Below, one piece after another: positions 36,201-46,210 of a stretch of DNA of 64,000 bases. Made by a program: the position numbers and the translations under genes. Position 1 is the stretch's first letter. The number at the start of each line of letters is the position of its first letter. The notes below the pieces were generated by a model. It ran no database searches. It saw only the letters and a list, made by a program, of their open reading frames with translations, and was not told where the DNA came from. Source of the stretch: Phyto melanocephala (taxonomy: Eukaryota; Arthropoda; Insecta; Diptera; Rhinophoridae); contig OW799235.1 of NCBI GenBank assembly GCA_941918925.1, forward strand, positions 33,841,201 through 33,905,200, in the 5' to 3' direction.

Positions 36201-39200
36201 GACTCCCCTATACATAAGCTTTCAGAAAATATATACTTTATGGGGTCGGAAATGAAAATTGTAGAAAATTTACACGGAATGACAAACCTATATATACCCT
36301 TTTTTTAAATTTGTTTGTCGTAACTAGGATTCAAACCTACGTTCATTCAGATTGTATTGGTGTGGAAAGACGCGGTGGTCTAGATTTTTTCATCATATCT
36401 CAGTTGTTTATAGAGCGATTTTCAATGCCGATCTTCTACCGAATATTTCTGATATTTCGGTACCTTGCATTGAAAATGTGTGGGGGCTTAAAAAAGTTTA
36501 TTTAAACATACACACGGACAGACTGACAGTGCTTAATTGACTCCCCTATTCAAAAGCTTTCAGAAAATATATACTTTTGGGGTGGAAATCAGAATTGTAG
36601 AAATTTCACACGGAATGACAAACATATATACATATACCCTTACACTCACTGTGAAGGATATAAAAATAAATTAAATAAAATGAATAAAAAAAATATAATG
36701 GGCCAATTCAAAGTAGGCCCTCATATTGTACTATGTCATATAATTCATATTAATATGACTATTGACTTTGAACACCTTTTGTTAACAAATTATGTATTTA
36801 ATACAAGAAAGAAGACAAAGAGATGACGCTGTTAAAAATTGTATGTATACAGGAAAGAAGAAATTAGAAAATATTATCTCTGAGAGGTGAGAAGCGAAGA
36901 AATTCTCTCTGAGAGACAGTATGGTTAAAAGTATAACATACACAATTTCTTATACATAGGAAACAAATGTGTAGTCATATTAATTTTTTGGTATGGAAAT
37001 TACTAACAAAAATTTTATGCATGCATAAAATAATATGAAATAGTACAAATATGACTGATATGCAACCACTTTGAATTGGCCCAATATACTTTTTTCCGTT
37101 TGATTAAACAATTTTTAAGTTACCCTATTTTATTTTCCTTAACTGTATATGAATGCAATATACATAAATTAAATTAAAGGAATCCTAAATATTAGTATTG
37201 TTACTGTACATTGGCCATTAGGCTTTTTGTATTTGTTGTTGGATAAATAAATAGAAATAATTAGATTTAAGGAAATTTCCTTAATTACCAAAATGGTAAA
37301 ATTGTACGCCCTTAATTCAACAAAATAAAAAATAAACTACAATAGCAACTCTGCTTACTTATTTTCAAGGAAAATACAAGTCAAGGCGTATCCATATATA
37401 CTGATTTTAACATACACTATTCATAAGCTTTCATAAGGTATTTCTTTATAAGGTCAGAAATTAATATTGCACTCAATGTGAAGGGTATAAAAATAAAGTA
37501 TAAAAAAGTTTATGTGAGAATAACTTACCTTACCATTAAGCTCTTCATTTGGCTGAGCTTTAGCTACAATATCAGAACAATAACGATCAATATTTTTACC
37601 GCAATGTAATTGTAATGTAGGATTAAATCTAAAATCGGTATTTTGTTCAATCATACGATTTACCACCACCAAATGACAGCGCGCATCGAATGTGGGATCA
37701 TCTTTATATGTCTTCAGACAGTCTAGCAAACGCATGGGATCAGTTTTTGAACAATATTTATAGATCATCTCTTTGCAAGTATTAATCAAAGTGTAATCTG
37801 TAGCACTGTCGCCTAGTTCAGATTTCTTTACAAAAAATATTGCATGATGACAAGAATTACCCAAGCGTGGTGTGTTCATAGCTAAACATTCTAATGCCTA
37901 AAAGGGTTAAACAAATTATTTTTTATTATTTCGAACTCCATTCAACCAATGTTTTGTTGATCCCACAAAATAAAAATGTAATGAAAGCAAAAAATTTATG
38001 AAGTTTTATGAAAAAATAGAACTTGCATTCTTATTATTCACCTCTCCTGGTCCTTTTTTATCCGAACAGAATTCTTCTATCTCCTTGCTGCATGCATTAG
38101 CCAATTTCGGATCCAAAACTAATGATTCTCGTTGCTGATACAACTGGGCCTTGACCTGTTGTCTACATTCTTTTGGTATTCGTGGTCGTTGACCGCGTAT
38201 CGTATCATTTCGAATAACTTCGCTAAGACATGCTACCACATCATTTTTCGTTTTGCTTCCTGAACAAAAGCGCACAACATAAGGACGACAAGCTTCCTTA
38301 AATTTATAAGTAAAATGGTAGTTTTTTAAAGAAATAATTTGAAAATGTTCTATAGCTGCGCGACACTTTAGATCTTGACGCAAATCTGCATCATTTTTGT
38401 GCGAAATTAAACACTCCATCATATCGCCCCTATCTTTGCCTCCTTTTAGAATGTGATCGCAATGTGTTTTCATGGCGTCGGAACATACAGACATTATTAC
38501 TGGGTTTAATTCAACATGAGCCGCTTCTTCTTCGGTATATTGACTGACAGCTTCCTAATTTGAAAAAAATAATAATAATTTATTAAGAATTCAAGTAAGA
38601 TTTTACATAATTCACTTACTCGACAGGAAATTTGCAATTTTTCCAAATGTATTTGCAAACATTCCATTTCTGCACCCTTTCCAGTATTCTCATAACAATA
38701 TAATGACAATTCTTCTATGCAGGCATCCTCAACTTCAGGGATTAGATCAACCGAAACAGCTCGTTGGCGCATGACACGTTTAACTTCCTTAAAACATCCT
38801 GGCCTAAGGGTATTTTGGTCATCATCACTATAGGCCATACGGTGAAGACACGGCAATATTAGGGGCCCGCGTTCAGGATCCATTTGTATATCGATAACAT
38901 CGTCCCATTGTTTCTTGGCATGACAATATTTAATGGCATCATCGTGGCAATGCTTATATAATTGGGGATCCAATTTAAAGTCTCTTGCCACAAAATATTG
39001 AATGAGTAGCAGAGAATGTTCACAGTCAGGAGTCATGGCCGGTGTGCCCAATTGTTCCATTAAGCAAGACATAACGCGCGCATCGCCACCATCGGTATCA
39101 CGACATGCTACATCAACGACGGGCTTACAACTACGACGCAAAACAGGATCTACACGCCAATCCTCACCCACATCCGAAACTTTTATTAGGTTTTCTAATG

Positions 39201-40452
39201 ACCTCTGACACTGTGAGGTTATACGTCTCTCCTTACGTCTTTTGCGGGCATGTTCCATTAAACAATGAATGATTTCTATTCCCGTACCTTGACCCATACC
39301 AATATTCGATAATTTGTCTACACTACAAAATTTCGGTATATCATCAGAACAATCATTAAGAATTTCCGGAGATAACTGACCATCCGACATTAACATGCGA
39401 CGGTGATCGTCTATTTCGGCTCGACATTCGGGAGCTATCTTTGTGCCATTTTTTTCTACTGTTTCCAAGCATAAAAGAATTTGAGCCAAACGTACTTGTT
39501 TGTCCTCGGACACACCACGTCGACAGTGGTGTTGCTTAATGTCATCCTTGCAAGCCTTGGCCAAACCATGCGAAATACGATAATCTTTGGCAATTTCCCG
39601 ATCTCTCTGCGAAATTTGTTCGCTACATCGTTTTGTCATAGAAGGAATACTTTTATTCTTCACTAAACATTTAAAGGCGCCTGGAGTACCGCTTACTTCT
39701 TGTGGACACAAACGCTTCAAATCAACTAAGCAGATTTCAAAAAATTTCAAATCGGCCTCCTGCAATTCAATTCGGGCAATACTCGCTTTACACGGTTGAC
39801 TCAAAATATCTGCGTCTGTTTGCTGCAAGCACTCTACAGTTTCCAATTGGGAAATCGGCTTGTGTTCGGTGTTTAAGCGTCCACATTCCAATTGTTCAAT
39901 TTCTGTAGAACAAGAATTAAAAAAATCCCCTAAATTTTCAAAATCTGGGAAAAATACTGCATGTACTCGCTTTATGTGTGAACGACATTTGTTGCCATGT
40001 TCCAACTGTAAAGCGCGGTCTTTAATGCAAGACCATACATCCACTGCATTAATGCAAGACTCCAAAGAGTCTCTCTCTTTCACACATTGTCGTTTTAACA
40101 GATTATCTTCGACCCATTTCGCCCTTATCATCTCTTTTGTTTCTTTCCAAACAGCATGCTGACATTTATCAGGCATCGCCTCCAATTGACTAGATGTAAA
40201 TGTTGATATACATTCCAAGATCGAGAGGTTATCAGTTGATTTAATGTGCGTGCACAGTGTCTTCAGATCCTCACAATTTTGGTTATCTATCAAAGAGTGT
40301 TCCCTGGTGACCACATTTGCCTCGACGGCGGCTCTAGATGTACGTAATAGTTTTTTACTCTGCTGTTTCTCCAGAAAAACAGCCTGTTGTAATGTTTCTT
40401 TTATCAGTAAACCGGTAGTTAATAGAACTATTATTATAGCTTTATTTTGCAT
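24276..40452 (-). CDS. Glg1: Golgi apparatus protein 1 (GLG1/ESL-1), complete
   Basis: Type I Golgi membrane glycoprotein built of cysteine-rich GLG1 repeats. In vertebrates it binds FGFs and E-selectin and affects secretory trafficking. Six exons on the minus strand: 40452-38620, 38554-38042, 37897-37529, 25102-24733, 24619-24513, 24446-24276. Total 3363 nt, 1120 aa plus stop, with all phases consistent. Human GLG1 is a similar size (~1180 aa). A hydrophobic signal peptide (MQNKAIIIVLLTTGLLIKET) starts the protein. About 15 repeats follow with spaced Cys and the recurring patterns 'C..DI..FC' and 'V..CL...'. The C-terminus has VQPPENIRQLVNQVVTSPAK, a transmembrane helix (about 1088-1110) and a short basic tail ending KREMKTKNK, as in the family. 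Intron 3 (25103-37528) is 12.4 kb and full of transposons. The others are short. The many plus-strand frames over 38.9-40.5 kb are antisense shadows. Confidence 0.96.
25141..25528 (+). mobile_element. 388-bp MITE (TGGGCCAATTC ends), copy 1
   Basis: The ends TGGGCCAATTCAAAGT and ACTTTGAATTGGCCCA are inverted. The interior has TTTATGCATGCATAAA, 'ctgtctctcagagagaatttc' and 'cagcgtcatctctttgtcttc', shared with the inverse copy at 36699. It sits only 38 nt from the start of Glg1 exon 4 (minus strand), immediately upstream of the likely branch site. Confidence 0.8.
26275..28157 (+). pseudogene. Tc1/mariner-superfamily transposon, split and degraded
   Basis: The inverted 14-bp ends CAGCGTTGTCAACT (26275-26288) and AGTTGACAACGCTG (28144-28157) bracket transposase pieces. 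The N-terminal/HTH-side piece is 26510-26790 (RDSVPKEPSPSTRRRAQYLH). The catalytic piece is 26770-26970 (KIIFSDEGHFYLSGFVDKHN, then HPQRVTVWCGLWAGVIIGPY). The C-terminal piece is about 27785-27960 (KVYVNKPTTIQELMDKIIRH, then ENLEVCRRGFAGHLADI). About 750 bp of unrelated AT-rich sequence (27015-27770) separates the last two, replacing the second Asp region. TA flanks are not evident. It lies in sense opposite to Glg1, inside intron 3. Confidence 0.75.
28158..29344. other. AT-rich part of Glg1 intron 3, no feature recognised
   Basis: Homopolymer-rich sequence with no coding frame that resembles a known family and no clear terminal repeats. Confidence 0.35.
29353..30646. mobile_element. hAT-like M1 element with an M1 copy nested inside it
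   Basis: The outer ends CAAGGCGAATTCAATATCAG and GTTGAATTCGCCTTG are inverted. The flanks are an exact 8-bp duplication TTTATAAC (29345-29352, 30647-30654). A second M1-family element (29853-30606) with its own 8-bp duplication is inserted within it. Without the nested copy the outer element is about 0.53 kb. No transposase is encoded. Confidence 0.85.
29853..30606. mobile_element. Nested M1 foldback element, ~340-bp inverted arms
   Basis: Flanked by the 8-bp duplication AGCTGGCT (29845-29852, 30607-30614). Left arm 29853-30201 and right arm about 30231-30569 are inverted copies with few differences. This shows in the matching peptides that both strands encode (FSIPDIRIGLDIKH, KSCFVVSIRRCIYLMDMP at 29852-30076 minus and 30346-30579 plus). 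The loop (30202-30230) starts with another CAAGGCGAATTC end. The peptides are conserved only because the DNA is; I do not call them genes. Confidence 0.85.
30722..31640 (-). repeat. R1 dispersed repeat, rearranged
   Basis: It begins 'aaagagtgctatattcggccgtgccgattcttatatgcccttcacaacgtgtagtc', the reverse complement of the R1 hairpin end. It then repeats 'ttcacaacgtgtagtcatgcaataac' near 30875 and 'aacaagtaagagtgccgaat' near 30948, so two partial copies are joined. 'atttcaatagcgattcattcccggatatttcc' closes it near 31625. Confidence 0.6.
31641..32398. other. Glg1 intron 3 spacer, no feature recognised
   Basis: Contains a short direct repeat (TTAGAAACTACTTATCTTT-like, near 31825 and 31858) but no coding frame or element termini. 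Confidence 0.35.
32399..33399 (-). mobile_element. Helitron array unit 1
   Basis: It opens ACAAGAAAAGCCCGGCGCGC, where CTAG has mutated to CAAG. It then has eight or so GGGCGTGGC units and ends CACTTTTATATGTATAGA at 33399. The next unit starts at the following base. Confidence 0.8.
33400..34039 (-). mobile_element. Helitron array unit 2
   Basis: CTAGAAAAGCCCGGCGCGCG at 33400 directly abuts unit 1. It has four GGGCGTGGCNCYGCCCA units, a CACACA tract near 33980-34010, and the terminal TATATATATAGA at 34039. Confidence 0.85.
34040..34656 (-). mobile_element. Helitron array unit 3
   Basis: CTAGAAAAGCGCGGCGCGCG at 34040 abuts unit 2 with no spacer. It has four internal units and ends at TATAGA, 34656. 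Confidence 0.85.
34657..35275 (-). mobile_element. Helitron array unit 4
   Basis: CTAGCCAAACCCGGCGCGCG at 34657 abuts unit 3 with no spacer. It ends with the 5' terminus TATATATATAGA at 35275 followed by T. Its 3' tail variant (AGCCAAACCC) matches the solo copy at 48994 rather than units 1-3, so the array is not uniform. Confidence 0.85.
35434..35949 (-). mobile_element. Tc1/mariner-like deletion derivative, second copy
   Basis: Ends AAGGGTCCACC and GGCGGACCCTT. Same family as 21475-21952, in inverse orientation. The minus strand reads the QQNGA(K/T)CHTA-equivalent block followed by the region complementary to MSFILAG. The ORF 35491-35778 on the plus strand is its antisense. TA is present at the left flank, but the right flank is TC. 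It is internally deleted and not functional. Confidence 0.75.
35960..36660 (-). repeat. Two R1 partial copies in tandem
   Basis: 35960-36300 and 36308-36660 each show the reverse complement of the R1 middle: 'acgaggtggtcacgg' or 'gcggtggtctag', 'catatctcagttgttta', 'agctttcagaaaatatatac' and 'ggaatgacaaac'. A (TATG)n microsatellite lies at 35978-36010. The second copy carries a box-B-like GGATTCAAACC near 36328. Confidence 0.65.
36699..37083 (-). mobile_element. 385-bp MITE (TGGGCCAATTC ends), copy 2
   Basis: The near-identical reverse complement of 25141-25528, with ends TGGGCCAATTCAAAGT and ACTTTGAATTGGCCCA and the same interior landmarks. It lies about 445 nt inside intron 3 from the donor of Glg1 exon 3. 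Confidence 0.8.
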
Positions 40453-41399
40453 TTTAAACTATTTTAATTATGTTATTTGTACATTTAGTTACTGTTGCTT
40501 TATTTATTTTTTTTTTTTGTGACCAAGTTAACACGTATTAAAATAGTATTTAGTTTTCAAGTAAATAAAAAAATGCATTTATTGCACAGACTACGTATTC
40601 GGTGATTTATTAATACACTGAGCAAAAAAAAATGTTTAATATTGCAGAATTTTCAATTTATTATTTTTAATACGAGAATGTTATTCTTTATTATAAATTA
40701 AATTTTAATTATATAATAATACAAAAATATTTTTCTAAAAAAAATGATTCCTTTTTGTTTTAAAAAGCAAAAATTGTTTCTAAACATATCTACGGTATTC
40801 AAAAGGTGTCTAACATGTCAAAATGTTTTAGGATTTCACAATAGTATATTGTGCTGTCGTAATTTTTTATATACCTGTGAGGATCGACTAAGAATTTGCT
40901 AAGCCTAGCCGAATGTAATATTTATAATCCGCCCCTCCGATATCCTATAAAAATTTATGTTATCATAAATTTTAGCAAAATTTGATATATAACACTTAGT
41001 TATGAAGGGTCGTTTAAAACAGTTATATTTTTTATGTTATTATTTTAGAACATTTGAATTTAGGACACCTTGTGAATACGGTAATTAATAATAAAAATGT
41101 ATCCTTGTCATATTAAGGCTTATAATTTTTATTTTTAAAATGAAACAGGGAAAAAATTTATTCCAATTAAAATTTTATCTTTGTTGTTTTAAACATGATA
41201 TATTGATATATTTATTTTACCAACATATTAAAAACAAAAAACAATTTTTTGTTAAAATAAAAATGTTAACTTTAAAATTTCATACACTGAATTCACTTTC
41301 ATTATAATTTTAGAATTCAAGTATAAACATCTCTAACAAATAAAAATCAAATGACGTTCGTTGGTAATCTTGTGTTTTTACAGCCCACTTTCATATCAA
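40453..41399. other. Glg1 5' flank, no other gene seen
   Basis: AT-rich sequence upstream of the Glg1 start codon. The promoter and 5' UTR of Glg1 should lie here. I see no defined core element and no coding frame. Confidence 0.4.
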
Positions 41400-41975
41400 C
41401 TTTTTTTACTTTATCTAAAATCGAAGAACGGCTGGACCGATTTGTATAACATGTACCAAGGTTATATATAACTTTGTCATTCCGTTTCTTATTTCTGAAC
41501 CATGTCCATAGGTCAATTGAAATCAACTTTTAGAAGCGCTCAGATGTTATTCATATCTTTATGTGATATCAATTTTTTAAAAATTCCTGGGTACTCTCTG
41601 AAATATAAGCATATTAGCACGACTGCCTCTGTTTTTTCTAATATTTTGTCGGAAATAATAATGCAAAATACAAAGATCTGATGTGGTTACTATACCTACG
41701 TACATTATGTTGAAGGGTACTATCAGATTTGGTACTGCACAAGGCGAATTTATTATCAGGTGGTGTTGACATCGCAGCTGATCTACTTTTTTATTTGCAT
41801 AAATGATGGTTGAGTTGTCAAATATTATTTATGTTTACACAGATTACTCTTTCCCGCGCAAAAAAAACACAAACAAAAACAATGTAGTTTTTGACACATC
41901 GACAGTCGAAAGCAACAATAAAAAACCATGTTGTAGAATTACCACCACCGCCTTGGTACTGCATAGCATTCGTAC
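41400..41975 (+). repeat. R1 dispersed repeat with nested M1 MITE
   Basis: 'gtaccaaggttatatataactttgtcattccgtt', 'aaatcaacttttagaagc' and, at the right end, 'tgaagggtactatcagatttggtactgca'. After the nested element it resumes 'tagcattcgtacttgttt'. The R1 hairpin end is thus split by the MITE at 41740-41955. Confidence 0.65.
41740..41955. mobile_element. hAT-like M1 MITE with 8-bp target duplication
   Basis: Ends CAAGGCGAATTTATTATCAG and CCACCACCGCCTTG. Exact duplication GTACTGCA at 41732-41739 and 41956-41963. The interior includes 'gcagctgatctacttttttatttgcataaatgatggttgag', shared inverted with 44093-44290. Confidence 0.8.
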
Positions 41976-42101
41976 TTGTTTAAATTTGAATTGTTATTTT
42001 AAAAATTGCAAAAGTATGCCATAAGAAATTTGCTGGACAACCACTGAGGGTAAATATTTTGTTTAAAAGTTTTTATGAAAAATTTTTACTTTTGTTTTTT
42101 A

Positions 42102-42858
42102 TACCCTTCACACAGTGAAAAAGGGTATATATAGGTTTGTCATTCCGTGTGAAATTTCTACAATTTTCATTTCCGACCCCATAAAGTATATATTTTCTGA
42201 AAGCTTATGAATAGGGGAGTCGATTAAGCCCTGTCAGTCTGACCGTCTGTCCGTGTGTATGTTTAAATCAACTTTTTGAAGCCCCCCGACATCGCTGGGA
42301 GTAGATCGGTATTGAAAATCAGAAACATCGGTACATAACAACTGAGATATGAGCAAAAAACCACGACCACCTCGATTTTTTTTCACAAAAACAACATTAC
42401 AACAACAACATACATACATACAAACGTATATACTGGTTAGAGAAAACGTGGCATCGAATCCCAGCTGAAGCAAAAAAAAATTTTTTTTATTTTTATATTT
42501 TTTTTTTAATTTTAATTTTTTATTTATTATATTATTTATATTTTTATTATTTTTTTTTAATTTTTTTTTTAATATTTTTTTTTTTTTATATTTATTATAT
42601 TATTTATATTTTTATTATTATTTTTTTTTTTAATTTATTTTTAAATTTTTTTTCAAAATTTTTTTTTTTAATTTTTTTTTTAACATACATAAGTAAATTT
42701 ATAATTTTACAATGGGATGTTTTTATATCTGTATGTTTTTTATATGTATGTACGTATTTCATATGGGATGGTGATACAAACTACTGTTATTGCATGACTA
42801 CACGTTGTGAAGGGTATATAAGATTCGGCACGGCCGAATATAGCGCTTTTACTTGTTT
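42102..42858 (+). repeat. R1 dispersed repeat, best full-length copy
   Basis: It begins 'atacccttcacacagtgaaaaagggtatatataggtttgtcattccg'. It has the 'gaccccataaagtatatattttctgaaagc' block, 'ctgaccgtctgtccgtgtgtatg', 'aagccccccgacatcgc', 'ccacgaccacctcg', (ACA)n, 'gtggcatcgaatcccagct', a 200-bp T/A-rich tract, then 'gtgaagggtatataagattcggcacggccgaatatagcgcttttacttgttt'. The terminal TTCGGCACGGCCGAA is a perfect hairpin 20 bp from the end. No coding frame, so presumably non-autonomous. Confidence 0.75.
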
Positions 42859-43272
42859 ATTTAATAAGATGTTAATTGTTAGAATACTATTTGTAAATTC
42901 TTATAAATCTGTTAATAATATTGTTAAAGAGAATAAGTTTGAATATATATGTGAATAATAACAAACAAAATTTACAAAAGTGTTACTAAGTGTATTTTTT
43001 GTAAAGGTTTGTTTAATCTATTATGGTATCTAATATTGCAACCAATTTAACTTAATTGTCACTTTTAATATACAATTTTCACTACTAAAAGAAATTTGTA
43101 AGGTTTTTTCCATTAAAAAAAGTGTACAGTTATTTTTAAGCATACTCAAGATAATATTAATTTTTTTTTTATTATGAATAAAAATTTATACCCGACGAGA
43201 TAAAAAATCGTTCCGTAAACTTTATAATGTATATGCGACCTAAAAAGAAAAAAATCTAAAACCTGCATTACA

Positions 43273-43518
43273 ATGGAAAAAGTGATTGAAATTGATGGGG
43301 ACCCTGCTTATTCCCTCAAGCGCTATTCGATCAATGAGAGGAATAATTGGGTTACAATAACTGACAAATGGGATAATTTTTTTATTTTGTGCCAGGTTAT
43401 TAAAAAACTTTACACATACAAAAATTTTAAATCTTGGCCTTTATTTAAAATCTCAAGGTTTCTAAATTTGGTAAATATATATAATTTGTTTAAACAAGTA
43501 CCTTTTAAAATTATTTAA
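43273..43518 (+). pseudogene. Unassigned 81-residue frame, possible transposase scrap
   Basis: MEKVIEIDGDPAYSLKRYSI begins a frame whose first ~37 residues have normal composition before it turns Lys/Phe/Ile-rich. GDPAY(S/P)L resembles the GDxAYPL motif of Harbinger-type transposases, but one motif is not enough. It could be a chance frame. Confidence 0.25.
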
Positions 43519-44092
43519 AAAAAACATATGTAAGGCTAAAATCTCCGTAAATAAAAAAAAAATATTTTTATGTATAATAAATTAATTTTCATTATTTATT
43601 ATATTATAGTCATATCATATTATATATATTTGGTATATGGTAAGCATGAAATAATGTAAAAATAAAATTGCTCATTATTAAATTTTTTTGAAAAAAAATT
43701 ATATCAAAAATTCTTTAATAAATCAAAATGTTAATTTTTAATTCAAAAATATAAATTTTTAAATAAGAATTATAACTCTCTCAAGATTGGTTTTGATTTA
43801 AATCAAACATGATAAACTTTAAAGCAAGAATCATTGGTGTTGCTCTTAAAATGATTTTAATAATCGCCACATTTTAAAAATTAGAATATTTTTTTTTTAA
43901 GAACAACAAACAAAAATTTTTTTTATTTTAAAAACAATATTGTTTCTTCTTGATTTTAATTTTTTTTAGTGTAATCAGCAAGGAGTGTAACCAGATTTTG
44001 AAATAATATTAATTGCCTTAAACTAGTGTTTACACATGCTAGTAAAAGTTTCAAACACACAATGCGCAGCAATGATGTAATTACATAAGGCG

Positions 44093-44290
44093 GAAGGCGA
44101 ATTTAATTATTAGGTGGTGGTAATTCTACAACATATACAACGTAAAAAAAACAACATGATTTTCTATTATTGCTTTCGTCTGCCGATGTGTCAAAAAATA
44201 CATGGTTTTTGTTTGTGTTTTTTTGCGCGGTACAACTCAACCATCATTTATGTAAATAAAAAAGTAGATCAGCTGTGTTGACAGCGTAAG
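44093..44290 (-). mobile_element. Degraded M1-family copy
   Basis: AAGGCGAATTTAATTATTAG at the left, then the inverse of the 41740 element interior ('gtggtggtaattctacaacat', 'gaaagcaataat' complement, 'aaccatcatttatgtaaataaaaaagtagatcagctg'). The right end lacks a clear GCCTTG and no target duplication was found. Confidence 0.55.
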
Positions 44291-45140
44291 TAGAGTATTT
44301 TATGTCTCTTTTTTATATATAGGGTTTGACATTTCTTGGCAATGAAAATGTTTTTATATATGTATGGAATTTGACAAACATTGCACAAATAAATAAAAGA
44401 AATAGACGCATCTCTACTGGCAGCCAAAATAATTTAGAGTGAATTATTGGAAAGTTCATGCAATTGAATGTCAAAAAAAATAGTGTTTCCTGGAAAGTTA
44501 TATTTATTTATTTACAATACAAAAAGCCTATAAGGCCAAAGCGTATTGCTAGAACTCTTAAAATATTTAACAAAATGCAAATCAAATAGATTAAATATTA
44601 GTAATAGTAAATATATATATGTATATAGGTAATGAAAAATATAACAATAACCCTAATCCTAACGTAACATTGTACACCTTCCTTGTATCATGTTTTTTTA
44701 TATAATTATATAAAATCATGAATTATACATTTTCTTCAAATGCACATAGAAGTGAAAAAAATTTTTTTATGAATAGTCCTAGTCATATCATATCCATAAA
44801 AGGAAGCACAATGTATATAAGTTATAATAGAGCTAAGAAATCTTAATTATTGCAAAAAATATGAAAAAAACAGAGTGTCTATTTGTTTATATCTCAAAAA
44901 GTTATAAGGCTATTGCGCTGGACTTTAATAGCGTTTTATTCCCGGATATTTGCAAAAGATTAATATCACATACATATCTGCGCTACATAAGGGAGCTTTG
45001 ATTGCATGAACTTGCCAACTCACGGACATTGTTTAATCAACTTCCCTAGCAAAAAACTTTCCGAAAAAATAAACGTTATGCGGTCGCTAAGCAAACGGAA
45101 TTACACCTTAGGTGAAGTATATAAAAATATGTTTAGAACA
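44291..45140 (+). repeat. Mostly AT-rich spacer; R1 fragment at 44840-45130
   Basis: Only 44840-45130 is recognisable: 'gtctatttgtttatatctcaaaaagttataaggc', 'aatagcgttttattcccggatattt' and 'aaacggaattacacctt' match the R1 middle. The rest shows nothing I can name. Confidence 0.45.
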
Positions 45141-46210
45141 CTGCTAACAAGACTAGAGGATATATGAATGCAAAAGGTTATAAATTTCGTGGTTTCAAAA
45201 CCACTGGTCTTGCAAGGCATATGGTAAATGTTTGTCGTCTGAAGTGTCATTTATTTACATTGCAGCCACACGTTCAAGTTTTTCACACATACTACTTGTC
45301 AAAATTAATTTAAATTGATTGCTGTGACGTAGGCTGCACGCAATTTTAAAGTAATTTTAATCAATTTATATTAATTTTCAGAAGTAGTGTGTGAAAAACG
45401 TGTGTCTGCAATGTTAGTTAAAGGTTTGCCACGTCAATTAGTCTGCGTATATATTGAACTAGATTGTTCCGTGTGCGAAATAAGGAGACCTAAATAGAAG
45501 TTTCAAATTATATACGAATATACCGATAATGAGTGCTGACGAAGAAATCGTACCTGGTTTTGAAAATGCATTCCACTTAACCAATATCGGAATGGTTTTT
45601 AATATTCTTAAATGATTACAATTTAATTTAAATGTTTTAGGAAGTTTAATAATCTTAAGTCAGAATAAATATGATTCGCAAAAAATGTAATAGTATTAAG
45701 TATTTTCAATATTTTCTTGTTTATAAAAAAATTGGTTTTATATATTTAGTTTTTTTCAGATATGACAAAAAACAATATCTGAGATGATTGTTAAAGCTCT
45801 ATTTATAAAATTATACAAGAGAAATTATATTTTATTTTGTGAATTAGTATTATTTAACTTGTAGACTTTAATGTGATAAACTCTGTAATATTGGTTTTGG
45901 CCTTTAGGGGCTTTTGATATTACTTCAAATGAAATAAATAAATAAATAAAAATATTTTTTGCGGGGTACATACTTGTGATGCAAAAATTATAAGCGACAC
46001 TTATTGAAATGTGATGTCACATGTAAAATACATATTGTCTGAAAGCTTCTCTTATATGCATTTATTTGACGTTTAAAAAACAACCAATTTTTTTAAGAAA
46101 GGCTTACCTTGGGTTTACCTTGTTGATATTCTTCAGATACGGCAATAATTTCTTTTCTTATTTGTAAAATTAAAGGAGAAGTAAACAGTAGGTATATTTT
46201 ATTTGGAAAA
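45141..46210. other. Sod1 5' flank
   Basis: No recognised gene. A short inverted pair around 45270-45410 (AGTTTTTCACACATACTACT and 'agtagtgtgtgaaaaacgtgtg') surrounds 'aattttaaagtaattttaatcaattt', so a small foldback element may be present. The promoter of Sod1 should lie near the right edge, but no element is diagnostic. Confidence 0.4.
45529..45615 (+). other. 28-codon open frame upstream of Sod1
   Basis: ATG after GATA, reading MSADEEIVPGFENAFHLTNI then GMVFNILK and TGA. The acidic, well-mixed composition is unlike the surrounding AT-rich translations. It could be a short first exon, a retro-copied scrap or chance. I do not recognise it. Confidence 0.2.

Noticed and set aside
38900..40522. 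Several plus-strand open frames opposite Glg1 exon 1
   Set aside because: Antisense shadows of a strongly supported 1833-nt coding exon.
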